64,000 nt of DNA from Tetracentron sinense (Eukaryota > Streptophyta > Magnoliopsida > Trochodendrales > Trochodendraceae). This document shows, one piece after another, positions 1 through 9,192 of this stretch. Made by a program: the position numbers and the translations under genes. The first letter of the stretch is position 1, and each line of letters opens with the position of its first letter. The notes under the pieces were generated by a model, which searched no databases, had not been told where the DNA came from, and saw only the letters and a list, made by a program, of their open reading frames with translations. The stretch spans positions 22,203,250 through 22,267,249 of the forward strand of contig CM026570.1 in the NCBI GenBank assembly GCA_015143295.1. Reading direction: 5' to 3'.

Positions 1-189
1 GGACTATAGAAGTAAGGGAAAACCAATAAAAGTGTGTTTTCTCTCTTTCAAGAGATTAAACACCCAACCTAAACAAAGATTAAATTAATGGGGGGTTTTA
101 GTCCATGATTAAAATCAAAACCCCAGATCCTAATGATCCGATTTTTTATTAATTTAAAAACAATTTTAAATCAAATCAACATTGCAGCA

Positions 190-282
190 CATCCACACTA
201 GGCTTTTGTCTGATATGTTTTCTATGCTTCAGCGTCCCTTCTCTGGTGAGGAAATTTTATGTGCTTTGTTCCAAGTTGGGCC
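190..282 (+). pseudogene. LINE (L1-type) ORF2 fragment, 5' piece
   Basis: One reading frame encodes the segment that lies just before the reverse-transcriptase core of plant L1-type ORF2 proteins (residues read ...RPFSGEEILCALFQVGP). It stops at the solo LTR and resumes in the same frame at 2563 once the LTR and one copy of its target duplication are removed. Upstream of about 190 the LINE frame cannot be followed. The direct observation is frame continuity; the family assignment rests on the RT motifs in the right-hand piece. Confidence 0.7.
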
Positions 283-980
283 TGTCGCGCCCCAAAATAC
301 CCCCTAGGAGTTAAGGGATACTTTAGAGGTGACTACGTGTACCTGTCAAACCATCCTGTAATGCAAGAGGCTAAACATAATATAATACAATGATAATCAA
401 AGCGCGGAAACTAAACATAAGTGCGGAAGCATAAGCCAACTTTTTCTTTTCTTCTATAACTCCAAATAGTATTCCAAGTTAACATATACCAAATACAATC
501 AAAGTAAAGGTGGACATGCCCACCTATCAAAATACAAAAGGAACTCTCTAACCCTCTCCTCTCAACAGTGGTCGAGGTAAGGCCACACCTCCAAGTCCCC
601 ATCCTCCAGAGACTGCCATGGGATAGGTGGCTCCCTCTCCTCTACATACTCCTCCTCGACCCAAGGCTCGGGGTCGAGGACATCCACAGTACCTGCCGAC
701 ATAAAAGTACGGCTGAGCATGGAATACTCAGCGAGTACAAACTACTAGCTAACCATAACAATAGCGAAAGCATAACAACAGTAAGCAATACAAGATATTA
801 ATTTAAAGCAATAGTGAAAGCATAAGATACATAGCCATATCTTGACATGCGTGTATGAATGCAAAAACCTGGGTAAAACTCATGTCTCGGAAACCTTTTT
901 CGTGTCTCGGTCAAATCATGTATGTGTGTCGTGTCTTGTCTTGTATTTCATGTCTTGATTTGTTCTTGACTTGTATACTT

Positions 981-1187
981 GTGAGCCAGAGGTTAGCACC
1001 CTTCCTTAGGCTACCAACCTCCTTGTCATGTTCTTGTTCCATTTCTCTTGTGAGCCAGAGGCTAGCACCCTAGCACCCTTCCTTGGGCTACCAACCTCCT
1101 TGTCATGTTCTTGTTCCATTTCTCTTGTGAGCCAGAGGCTAGCACCCTTCCTTGGGCTACCAACCTCCTTGTCATGTTCTTGTTTTG
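981..1187. repeat. Three tandem copies of a ~69-bp unit in the solo LTR
   Basis: Units start at 981, 1050 and 1127, each with GTGAGCCAGAGG. The second unit is 77 bp because AGCACCCT is doubled in it. The third is incomplete. The array lies about 0.7-0.9 kb from the 3' end of the LTR, a position comparable to the tandem repeat at 58244-58480 in the related LTR. Confidence 0.9.
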
Positions 1188-2160
1188 TTGTTGATTCAAC
1201 ATGTATAAATACAATCTTGGAAAACCCGGTTTCATGCATGCATGTGTACTCGTGTGCGTGCCAATAGTGACAATCATGGGGACACGTGTAACAAGAGGGA
1301 TATCGCATCATATTTCAATTCATAGTATAACATGTAAGCATTTAGGTGATCAACATGGCATTTGGTCAAGTCATCATTTACAAGAATAATTACATAAAGC
1401 TTACATCCATTTCCTTTATCAATTTCATTTATTCTTGGTTTAGGCATATTATCAAACATCCGGTGTGCAACATTTTAGTAGTTTTATTTCCCCTTTTTAG
1501 CGCATAAATTTCCAACACAACATCCAAGTATGTTCATTATTCATAGAGTGCCCTTCCACCATTTTCCATACCCACATTTCACCACGTCCAACGGCATCCA
1601 ATCGCCTCTACATCCACCATTCATACATACAACCCCACATTCACATTTATCTTGTTTAGGTTTAGGAAGTATAGCACATTTCAAGTAAGGGAAGATACAA
1701 GACCAACAACATAATGTCAAAGGGGAAAAACTAGATTATTGCTAAAGAAAGTTAGTAGAGTGTACTAACCTTGAATCGAAGCTTGATCTTGGTGTAGACC
1801 TTGATTTAAACTCCAACTTGGAAGAAGAAAGCCCTTACTCAAACTATACTTGATTGGGTAGGAAACCCTCTTGAAAATACCGTAGAGAGTACTGCCCTAG
1901 CTTGAGAAGGGAACCCCACACGAGCTTGAGCCTTGAACTTGGAGCAAAACGAGTTGGGTGAGCTAGGGTTCTTACACCCCTTTGATTCATTCTCCAATGG
2001 AAAACCCTAGTTGCAAATCCCCTTCTCCTTTCTCTCTATCTCTCAAAATCCCTTAAGTGCTGTGAATGAAGCCCTAAAGGCTCGGGCAAGCCCTTATGGG
2101 TAAGGGTTTAAACCCCAAAAGATGAAAAAGCCCTTAATGAAAATTCTGAAAAACACGAAG

Positions 2161-2351
2161 ACCGAGCGATCGGTGGTTATGACCGATCGATCGGTTGCCT
2201 ACCGAGCGATCGGTGTTATTGACCGATCGACCGGTCAAAAACTCACTCTCTGAAAAATTTCCCCATACAAATTTTTCGACCAGTCGATAGCCTCCGATCG
2301 ATCGGTTTTGGACCGATCGATCGCTCCATGGACCGAGCGATCGGTGCTCTG
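2161..2351. repeat. Array of CCGATCGATCGG-type palindromes in LTR
   Basis: Seven copies of a 12-14 bp self-complementary word, either CCGATCGATCGG or the variant CCGAGCGATCGG. They occur at about 2161, 2182, 2200, 2222, 2293, 2312 and 2331, separated by AT-richer spacers. On the LTR's own strand the array lies in the upstream (U3-like) part, with a TTTAAA sequence at 2108-2113 about 47 bp further downstream. A block at 2369-2432 on the upstream side is shared with the LTR at 55341. Confidence 0.85.
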
Positions 2352-2562
2352 CTGGTCCCGACTGTTTTGGCCATATCTTTTGACTCGCTCGTCTGATTTC
2401 GACGATTCAACTTGCGTTGGATTCGTCTCTCGAAAACGCACATTTCTGACATTTCAGAATTTCCGATTTCTCCCTTATTTATTAATTACACTACGAAAAC
2501 GGCCAATTAGCTACGAGAGTGCCATTCATTAAAGATGAAAAAGTCCGGGGTGCTACAGGGCC

Positions 2563-3231
2563 TCTCAAAGCTCGGGGCCCGAATGGATTTCCAGCTCAAT
2601 TTTTTCAATCTTAATGGCAGAATATTGGCACTGATATTGTGATTTCCATCCAGCAATTGTTAAATGGCGCGAATTTTCCTCATACTTTCAGTCACTCTTT
2701 TATTGTCCTTGTCCCAAGCACCATCACCTAGAATTTGTCTTGTATTATAGGCATGTAAGTCTCTGCAATGTATTATATAAAGTTCTAGCCAAGGTCTTGT
2801 ATTATAGGCCTATAAGTCTCTGCAATGTATTATATAAAGTTCTAGCTAAGGTGGTGTTTAATCGCCTTACAATTATTTTAAGTGAGTTGGTGCACCTTGC
2901 GCAGAGTGCCTTTCTTACCAGTCGGCACATATCGGATAATGGCCTCATCACTCATGAGCTGACTCACTATCTCAAAAGAAGAACTAATGGCCATGATTAT
3001 TGTATGGGTATCAAAGTTGACATGAGTAGGGCTTATGACAGAGTAGGATGGAATTTCTTGGACATGCTGCTCCCTCACTTGGGCTTTCCGAAATCTTGGT
3101 ATGCTCTTTTGTGTAATTGCTATGGCTTAGTTTCATACTCATTGCTTATTAATGGGTGTCCTGGGGGCTAATTATCCCAGAGAGAGGCCTTAGAAAAGAG
3201 AACTCTCTGTTCCCTTATTTATTCATTTTAG
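2563..3231 (+). pseudogene. LINE (L1-type) reverse transcriptase fragment
   Basis: Decayed non-LTR reverse transcriptase. After the insertion site the frame gives the conserved GPNGFPAQFF motif, then SLCNVLYKVLAKV (the PISLxNxxYKIxAKVLxxRL region), QSAFLTSRHISDN, and the catalytic-region motif KVDMSRAYDRVGW at about 3016-3054. At 3171 the frame meets a stop. A shifted frame then continues with the 'RGL...LFPYLFIL' motif to about 3231, so there is at least one frameshift. There is also a stop at about 2730 and a 57-bp tandem duplication. The palm YADD box and the C-terminal half are missing. It is the right half of the element that begins at 190. Confidence 0.88.
2739..2852 (+). repeat. 57-bp tandem duplication inside LINE RT
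   Basis: Positions 2739-2795 and 2796-2852 are near-identical copies. 57 bp is 19 codons, so the protein motif SLCNVLYKVLAKV appears twice in frame. Confidence 0.95.
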
Positions 3232-4107
3232 TTAGTCACAACTAATTACCTTGCTACTTTTCCCTTCCTATTCCCTCAAATCATTGATAAATTTAAGGCA
3301 TCTTTGTACAACTCATTAGTAAACAAATAGAATATGACAGATCCAAAAAAAACCCGGCATTTGCGATCCAATGGCAGATTTCAGGCTTAGATGTGGAAAT
3401 CAGTAGGGGATCAATAATCCATTCTGGATGTTAGTAGGAAATCAATCAGATTATAATGATCCATTGCCTGCCTGTATAAGAGAAGGGATTTTTGCAGTTA
3501 ACAAATATTTTGTAAATCTAAACACACACAAACTCAATACGTACATCACTCATCCTTTTATTTCGAGATTTTAGTAATAATAATTATCACATGGGTACTG
3601 AGATTGCTTTAATCAAGGCACCATTTTAGCTTTCTTTTAATCTCTATACATGCTGCTAAAAGATGTATGCCAGAGTTAATTACTAACGTGTAGAAATTAG
3701 AAAACAACAATAACCTTCATCTCTGCTATACAAAAAGAACTAATGGAAGGATGCATTATAATCTAATTCTCATCAGTATAAAGAGAGAGAGATTACTTGG
3801 AAGCTTTGGATCTGCAGAAATGAAAAACTCCTTGAACGACCCTGACGGTGTTTCTTTCTTTTCTAACTAAAAAGATAGATAAAAGGAAGATCTTGTGGGG
3901 AGGAAAGATTGATAAGATGAAGTTCTTGATAGGAGGAGAGTGCTCTACGTGAGATTAAATAACCCATGAATTATAAACAAAGTATAATTTTTTTATCAAA
4001 TTTATTAATTTTAATTATTGACCTAATTAAAGAGTAAGTAGGCCCACATAAATTTTGATATACTAAGTTATTTATAACATAAAATAAGTTAAAGGGTAAT
4101 TCATATA
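3232..4107. other. AT-rich stretch, no gene recognised
   Basis: No coding frame of substance, no terminal repeats and no recognisable element were seen. It contains many stops in all frames and short A/T runs. It separates the LINE relic from the Helitron-like element. Confidence 0.5.
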
Positions 4108-5640
4108 TCATTCTACTAATAAAAGTACAAGGATTAACCTAAAGTTTATGTTGACCAAAATATCCTTTAATGTAATTATTTTTATAAATAACTTAGGGTA
4201 TACCAAACTTTAATTAGGACAATAGTTAAAATGAAAAACCTTTAATAAAGAGGTATAGTTTAATTAGAATTATAGAGAGACGTGGGAGAGTTGGGACCTA
4301 TGGGACCCACTATTATGTATTAAATATCTATTAGTATTATACATATATCTCTATATTTTGTTGTTGTTATTGATAAAAATTCTATTTGTAGAGAGTTGAA
4401 ATAGTAGAATTCTATTTAAATTATAATTCTATTTAGATCCATCTCTTACGCATGTATATAAGGTAATATATGTTATCTCTTTTGGTTATCTATATTTCGT
4501 TTTTCTATTGTAGGTTCACTCCGTGTTCTCGTTGCATTGCTTGGGTTTGTTAATCTCTCTTGTTCTTGATTCTTTCTCATAGATTTGTTGTTAGAAATAT
4601 GAGAGAGATAGATATTCTTCTTTCCTTACTTTCTTTGGTTTCTTGAATAGTTTATTATCTGCTCTACATTTTCTTCCTGGTATTTAGTAATTTTTGTTTC
4701 AATAACAGGGACATCTATCCCTTCAATCAAGTTGAATGCTATAGAGAAAAGCAATGTTTGTAATAAATTATACATACGAAGAAAAGCTTATTCTACTACT
4801 CTTATGTTAGGATTCCTGGTCTACCAAGTACAACTCGTGTTCAACGTCATGACTCTTATGTTCAATGTCATATTGCTGGGGAATATCTAACATGGCTACA
4901 CATTCTCAACTTGGCAAAAGCTTCTTGGGTTTTCCGAGGAGGAGATCCACATAAACTGCAGTGATAGCAGCCTCTGAATTATTGGGTATCATGGATAGAG
5001 ATTCCATTGCCAACCAGCGTGCTTGCATTGCAGACTCGGCGACAAGATATACATAAAGGGTCTCATGCCTTAGCAATTGAATCCAACTGGTCAATCACTT
5101 AAGAGAATCCTTATCTCATAAGGAGTTCTCTTCATTCAAACTCCATGTTAGCTATGGCTAATAGCAATCCAATCATGACAATGAAAGGATTGGCATCACA
5201 TATCTTGTAAACCGTAAAGCATATTTTTACTAAGATAATTTTGCTATTTTTATATTAAATATTTATTTCGTTATTTCTATGGATAAAAACTCTCTATTAG
5301 TATAGAGTTTTTTTTTGGTAAAGGTAACAACACCACAAGACAAAGCAACAGTAATAGTAATAGTAATAGTAATAGTAATAGTAATAGTAATAAGGAATAA
5401 ATGATCTGGTCTTACTATTAAATTTAAATAAAATTTAAAATTTAATATAATAAATATTAAATTTACTTACTAAAATATATTTATACAAATATTATAATCT
5501 ATTAAAAAATATATTTAATATAAAGAGAGTAATGCAGCGTCTAATGAAAATATATTAAATATTTGATTTTTTTTTTTTAAAGTTATGTTTTTCATTAATG
5601 GTGAAAATTTATACGTGCAAGGCACGTACACTTTTACTAG
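4108..5640 (+). mobile_element. Non-autonomous Helitron-like element, copy A
   Basis: The 5' end TCATTCTACTAATAAAAG starts with TC after an A. The 3' end has a perfect short hairpin (ACGTGC-AAG-GCACGT) about 10 bases before a terminal CTAG, followed by T at 5641. This is the A^T insertion and hairpin-CTRR structure of plant Helitrons. The first ~60 bp and the last ~230 bp match the element at 32079-34677 in opposite orientation, which fixes both ends independently. No Rep/helicase coding is seen. The interior holds a small minus-strand ORF (4906-5094) that I could not identify, and an (AGTAAT)n microsatellite. Confidence 0.68.
5350..5393. repeat. (AGTAAT)n microsatellite
   Basis: About seven copies of AGTAAT in tandem inside Helitron-like copy A. 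Copy B does not have it at the corresponding place. Confidence 0.95.
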
Positions 5641-6255
5641 TATATATAGAGGAGGTGACTAATCAGCCTAACTGATTATAAGGTATATAATCAGCTCGCC
5701 CACTCTACACCTTTGGATCTCAAGCAATGACTCAAATTAAAAGAGTTATTATTATTATTCAAGTTTTCTTATTTCCAATAATACCCATAAGAAGCTTTTA
5801 AACATGTTCTCCTCTCTTCTTCTATATCACGTTCAAAATGGGCTCCCTTCTCTCCTCATCCCTGAGGTTGGTGCCAAAAGATTCTGGTCGGTGTGATGCT
5901 TCTCTCACTCCCCTCTAGTAAGAAATCTTAACCCCCCCCCCACAATTCTCTCGTCTCTTTTCTCTTGCTATTGAAGACTAGGGTTTCATATGACCATGCA
6001 CAAAGAACAATCAGTAAAACAAAAGAAAAGGCAGGACACCTATTGAACTTTGGGGAAGACTGTAATTGATTTGTAATTAGGCGTATCCGAACCGTATTTG
6101 ACATATTTTCTTTTATTCAATTTTTGTTTATCTTCATTTTTATTTAGTGTGTTGAATTGGAGTTAGTTTTGTTGGATGTTTTGCAGGAAACACTACTGTT
6201 TAGGTTATTATCTACTCAATATAGTGCAAATATTTCCTACGGGTAATATCTAACC
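5641..6255. other. No gene recognised; C10 tract
   Basis: AT-rich sequence with a run of ten C at 5932-5941. No coding frame or element ends were seen. It lies directly upstream of the PPR relic and could be its old flank. Confidence 0.45.
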
Positions 6256-6594
6256 TTGTTGCTTTTTTTAATCCAACAGTTGGTGAACATGCATATTAAC
6301 TGTGCACAACAATTGTTCGACGAAATGCGGCTTCGAGATGTTGCGACATGGAATGCCTTGATTGTTGGATTAGTTCAAGGGAATCAACCCAAAGATTTGA
6401 CTCTATTTAGAAGGACAAGGCTTGAGGGGTTTATGCCGAACAAAACTACTGTTCTCGATACTCTCTCGGCTTGCTCTTAATCAGGTGCTTTGAGAGAGGG
6501 TGAGACTATCCATGGCTATGTGCAAGAGGAGCGGTTGGACACGAATGTGCAGGTGTACAATGTAGTGATTGATATGTATGCTAAGTGCAGGTTT
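6256..6594 (+). pseudogene. PPR protein fragment (PLS-type), one in-frame stop
   Basis: The frame encodes pentatricopeptide-repeat sequence. There is one full repeat (AQQLFDEMRLRDVATWNALIVG, written here only in part, residues about 14-34), followed by LFRRTRLEGFMPNKTTVLDTLSACS, and then a TAA at 6478-6480. The same frame continues with SGALREGETIHGYVQEER and VIDMYAKC, which is standard for the next two repeats of a PLS-class plant organellar RNA-binding protein. The motif order is correct, so a single nonsense change is the only defect within the piece. The protein should be several hundred residues, so this is a short relic with both ends missing. After about 6594 homology stops abruptly. 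Confidence 0.85.
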
Positions 6595-7422
6595 GCCGTA
6601 AAGACATGACGAATCGAACCATGTAGATAGATTGAACTATGAACTAAGTCAACTATTTAGATGCATGAATTCTACAGACAAATGTTTGATATTAAATGCA
6701 TTTATATTTTCTGGTGGTAATGGGATCAACAAATCTCTTGGATAAGAAAATTACACTAGTTGCATGACACTTTTAAGCATCGAATGTAACTGCCCCAGTT
6801 TTGTGTTTACTTCTTTCCATTCTGTTTCCGGACCCCTTCTCTATTTGGCATTTGAATAAATGATTCTCAATCTACATATATTTGAGAAGGTGAATTTGAT
6901 GGGGGTTCTTGAACAGGTAATGAATAGACATTATTCTCACATTTGCCACCCAAAAACCTGATTGGCTTAAAAACCTGATTTCCATATGGGGCTCAGCTTA
7001 CTTTAGTTAATTACCTTGGAAAACATACTTGAACATGGAGTAAAAAAGACTATGAATCAGAGGGAGATTTTCTATTATACCCAAAATAAAGAGAGTTCCA
7101 TATGGACAAAATTGTGTTGGTGTTACATTTGAAGTATTAAACCCTTGTCTCTATCAAAGTTAATTATGAGTCTTAACCTCAACTAAGTAAAAAGAAGCTA
7201 TCAAAACCAAAAGCAGCAAACAAAACCCACAAAAAACTTGCCATCAAAAGCAACACTTCATAGTCAAGATCTTTATTACAGAGGCAGAACCGACTCGGTG
7301 CAATGCGAGTCTCCTAGCTTGCAGAGCCCCTTTTCCTTTGCATGTTGAAGGGCATACCCTAGTGCTTCTTTTGTTGACTTAGTATGAGAAACCTTCGCAA
7401 ATCCTGCGCTCAAGACAGGCAC
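6595..7422. other. No gene recognised
   Basis: Mixed AT-rich sequence with no coding frame, terminal repeats or tandem repeats that I can support. Confidence 0.45.
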
Positions 7423-8360
7423 TGTAGAGACCCAAATTTACATGTATGCTATTATGGTAATTAATGAGGGTAAAAATGTTAATTAAATATTGCATGATGT
7501 GTTTTGATGTTAATGAATGTTTTTGGAGTGTTTAAAATAGTTTATTCGAAAAAAAATAAGTGAAAAATAAGAAACAGTAAAAACCTGGCTAGAGCCAACT
7601 TTAGCCCGCTAGAGCCAGCTGTAGCCCGTTTAAGCGAGCTTCAAGTCCGCTCGAGTGAGTTTTACAAAAATGAGCTCCAGAGAGATCCTGCTTGAAGCAA
7701 GCTTCAAGTCTGCTTGAGCGAGATTTGCCCTGAACAGTCTGCTCGAGCGAGATCAAGTCCCACTGAGTGAGATTGTGCGCATAAACTTTTAAAATACGAT
7801 TTTTTGAGATATTTCAGGGTTTTAAGACCCAATCCTATAAATAGACCTAGGATTTGGGGGTTTGGGGTTTCTAAAGAACCTAAACCTAATTTTAAAGGAA
7901 AATGAGGAGAAAGCTAGGGTTTCAAGGAAGATTGGTCTTGGAGAAGAACTGTTTAACTTAGAGAAGGGAGATTAAGCTTGAAGATTGCTCTAAGGAGGAG
8001 TCTCGAGCTTTTGGGATTGAAGGAAAAAGCTCTAAGAAGGTAAATATAAATTCCTCACTATCAATACCATGAACCATTGATACTATTAAGGTTTTAAGCT
8101 AAGATTCTATGTTAGTATAAGATTTAATATGATTTATAGAAGAAATGCTCTTTCTAATTACGTTTTAACATGGTGATGATGTCATATGATGAATGTTGGG
8201 TGGTTTAATATGGAGGAATGGAATGATTTGTGGTTTGTATGGTTGAATGAGGATGGGATGTTTGATGGAGTTCGGATGGAATGGTGTGTGTGTTTGATGT
8301 TCAAGGATGGGTTTTGTGTGCAAAAGATGATTTAGGGCTACTATCTTATATATTGCTGCA
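7423..8360 (+). mobile_element. LTR fragment (Ty3/gypsy type), 3' end missing
   Basis: It begins TGTAGAGACCC, the same start as the LTR at 53646. It contains an array of GCTCGAGCGAG-like palindromes (7632-7771), a TATA box TATAAATAG at 7836-7844, and a leader rich in AGGGTTT and GGAGAAG, the order seen in the other LTRs of this window. I could not find the CA end or a partner LTR, so the right border near 8360 is approximate. No internal coding follows; the next recognisable sequence is the XTH promoter. Confidence 0.6.
7632..7771. repeat. Array of GCTCGAGCGAG-type palindromes in LTR
   Basis: Five to six variants of the word GCTTGAGCGAG or GCTCGAGCGAG, including GCTTGAAGCAAGC, occur in 140 bp. 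They end 65 bp before the TATA box at 7836. Related AGCC/GCTAGAGCC words occur just before the array. Confidence 0.75.
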
Positions 8361-8518
8361 TGAGAAAATAATGTATGTTGAATATTGGTGATGGTATGCC
8401 TTTTGATATTGAAATACCACGTGAGGGAGAGTGGGTGTTCTTGTTGTTGCACTGTTGGCGTGATGATTACCAACGGCTAGCCCGTCACATATGTTTCCTT
8501 CTCCTCTTCTTATTTCTT

Positions 8519-8524
8519 TATAAA
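8519..8524 (+). promoter_or_regulatory. TATA box of the XTH pseudogene
   Basis: TATAAA lies 93 bp before the ATG at 8617 and is followed by a long CT-rich (TC)n leader, typical of plant 5' UTRs. This suggests that the gene copy kept its promoter when it was captured or duplicated. Transcription is inferred, not shown. Confidence 0.55.
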
Positions 8525-8616
8525 CTCTCCATCTCTCTCACCATCTTCACATCCCTCTCTCTCTCTCTCTTGCTCTCTCTCTCTCTCTCTATATCCATCC
8601 ATCTTCAGCTACAACC

Positions 8617-8902
8617 ATGCTTTCTCTTTCTTCTTATTATGAACATTTTACAGTTTTTCTTGGTTTACTAATGGCCAGCTCTTTAATGGCTGCATCTGCT
8701 GGTAATTTTAATCAAGACTTCGACATCACATGGGATGATGGTCGCACTAAGATGATTAACAACGGGCAGCTTCTTAGGCTGTCCCTCGACAAAGTCTCGT
8801 GCTCCGGGTTCCAATCTAAGAGAGAATATCTCTTCGGAAGAATTGATATACAACTCAAGCTTGTCCCCAGGAAACTCGGCCAGCACCGTCACAGCTTACT
8901 AC
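8617..8902 (+). pseudogene. Xyloglucan endotransglucosylase/hydrolase, exon 1 only, frameshifted
   Basis: XTH enzymes (GH16) cut and rejoin xyloglucan in the cell wall. The frame starts with a hydrophobic signal-peptide-like stretch (residues about 10-28), then [16 protein letters not shown] and [12 protein letters not shown], then [22 protein letters not shown], all hallmark N-terminal XTH sequence. After VP the frame breaks. The CCCC run at 8865-8868 has one base too many, and with one C removed the sequence returns to the family's [10 protein letters not shown], ending exactly at a GTAAGT splice donor (8903). Exons 2-4, including the DEIDFEFLG catalytic motif, are absent. The expected glycine before DGR is D here. 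A copia relic follows 220 bp downstream. It is a pseudogene on two counts: frameshift and truncation. Confidence 0.92.
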
Positions 8903-9120
8903 GTAAGTTCCATTCAATAGAAGCATAATTTCTATCTTCAACCTTAGTTTAATCCATGACATGACTGACCTTTGAGCACACTATTATATTATGTACAAAC
9001 GGTTTCAAATCGACACGTTGGGCTATGAACTTGGTCCTAAAAAAAAAAATCGATTGCTATGCCCTCGAACCCCCATTGTTAGCCTGTTGTACAAGAGAAT
9101 CCTGGCTCTGCCCTTGAAAC
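8903..9120. other. Remnant of XTH intron 1 or unrelated flank
   Basis: Starts with GTAAGTTC, a good plant splice donor for the XTH exon. No acceptor or exon 2 was found before the copia relic or after it. Confidence 0.45.
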
Positions 9121-9174
9121 TATGGAACCATGTCACCATGCCAAGGTGGACACAATCCACGATCCCACCAAGAG
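9121..9174 (+). repeat. 54-bp direct repeat, left copy (copia LTR start?)
   Basis: Identical over 54 bases to 11646-11699. The right copy follows directly after the pol stop region and a short purine run (GCGGGGGCA), where a copia 3' LTR should begin. The natural reading is therefore that both copies are the first 54 bp of the LTR. The start TATGG instead of TG is odd. Confidence 0.6.
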
Positions 9175-9192
9175 GATGCTTACAGTCGGTAC

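Larger units (their letters stand above)
283..2557 (-). mobile_element. Solo LTR of a Ty3/gypsy element, 2275 bp
   Basis: On the minus strand it begins TGTAGCACCCCGG and ends GGGGCGCGACA, so it has TG...CA termini. It is flanked by perfect 5-bp duplications GGGCC at 278-282 and 2558-2562. Its last 25 bases closely match the end of the LTR at 55341-59163, so the two families are related. No internal region or second LTR is present, so this is a solo LTR left by LTR-LTR recombination. It contains a 69-bp tandem repeat and an array of CCGATCGATCGG-like palindromes (separate entries). It sits inside the LINE. ORFs reported inside it come from the tandem repeat and are not genes. Confidence 0.93.

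Noticed and set aside
855..1311. Overlapping ORFs on both strands with repeated residues
   Set aside because: They read through the 69-bp tandem repeat of the solo LTR; the repetition is of DNA, and no family is matched.
4906..5094. 62-codon minus-strand ORF inside Helitron-like copy A, considered as RNase H or a captured gene
   Set aside because: The motif order does not fit RNase H, and no similar frame exists in copy B.
8375..8671. ORF upstream of and overlapping the XTH start
   Set aside because: It reads through the CT-rich leader in another frame; the XTH frame begins at 8617.
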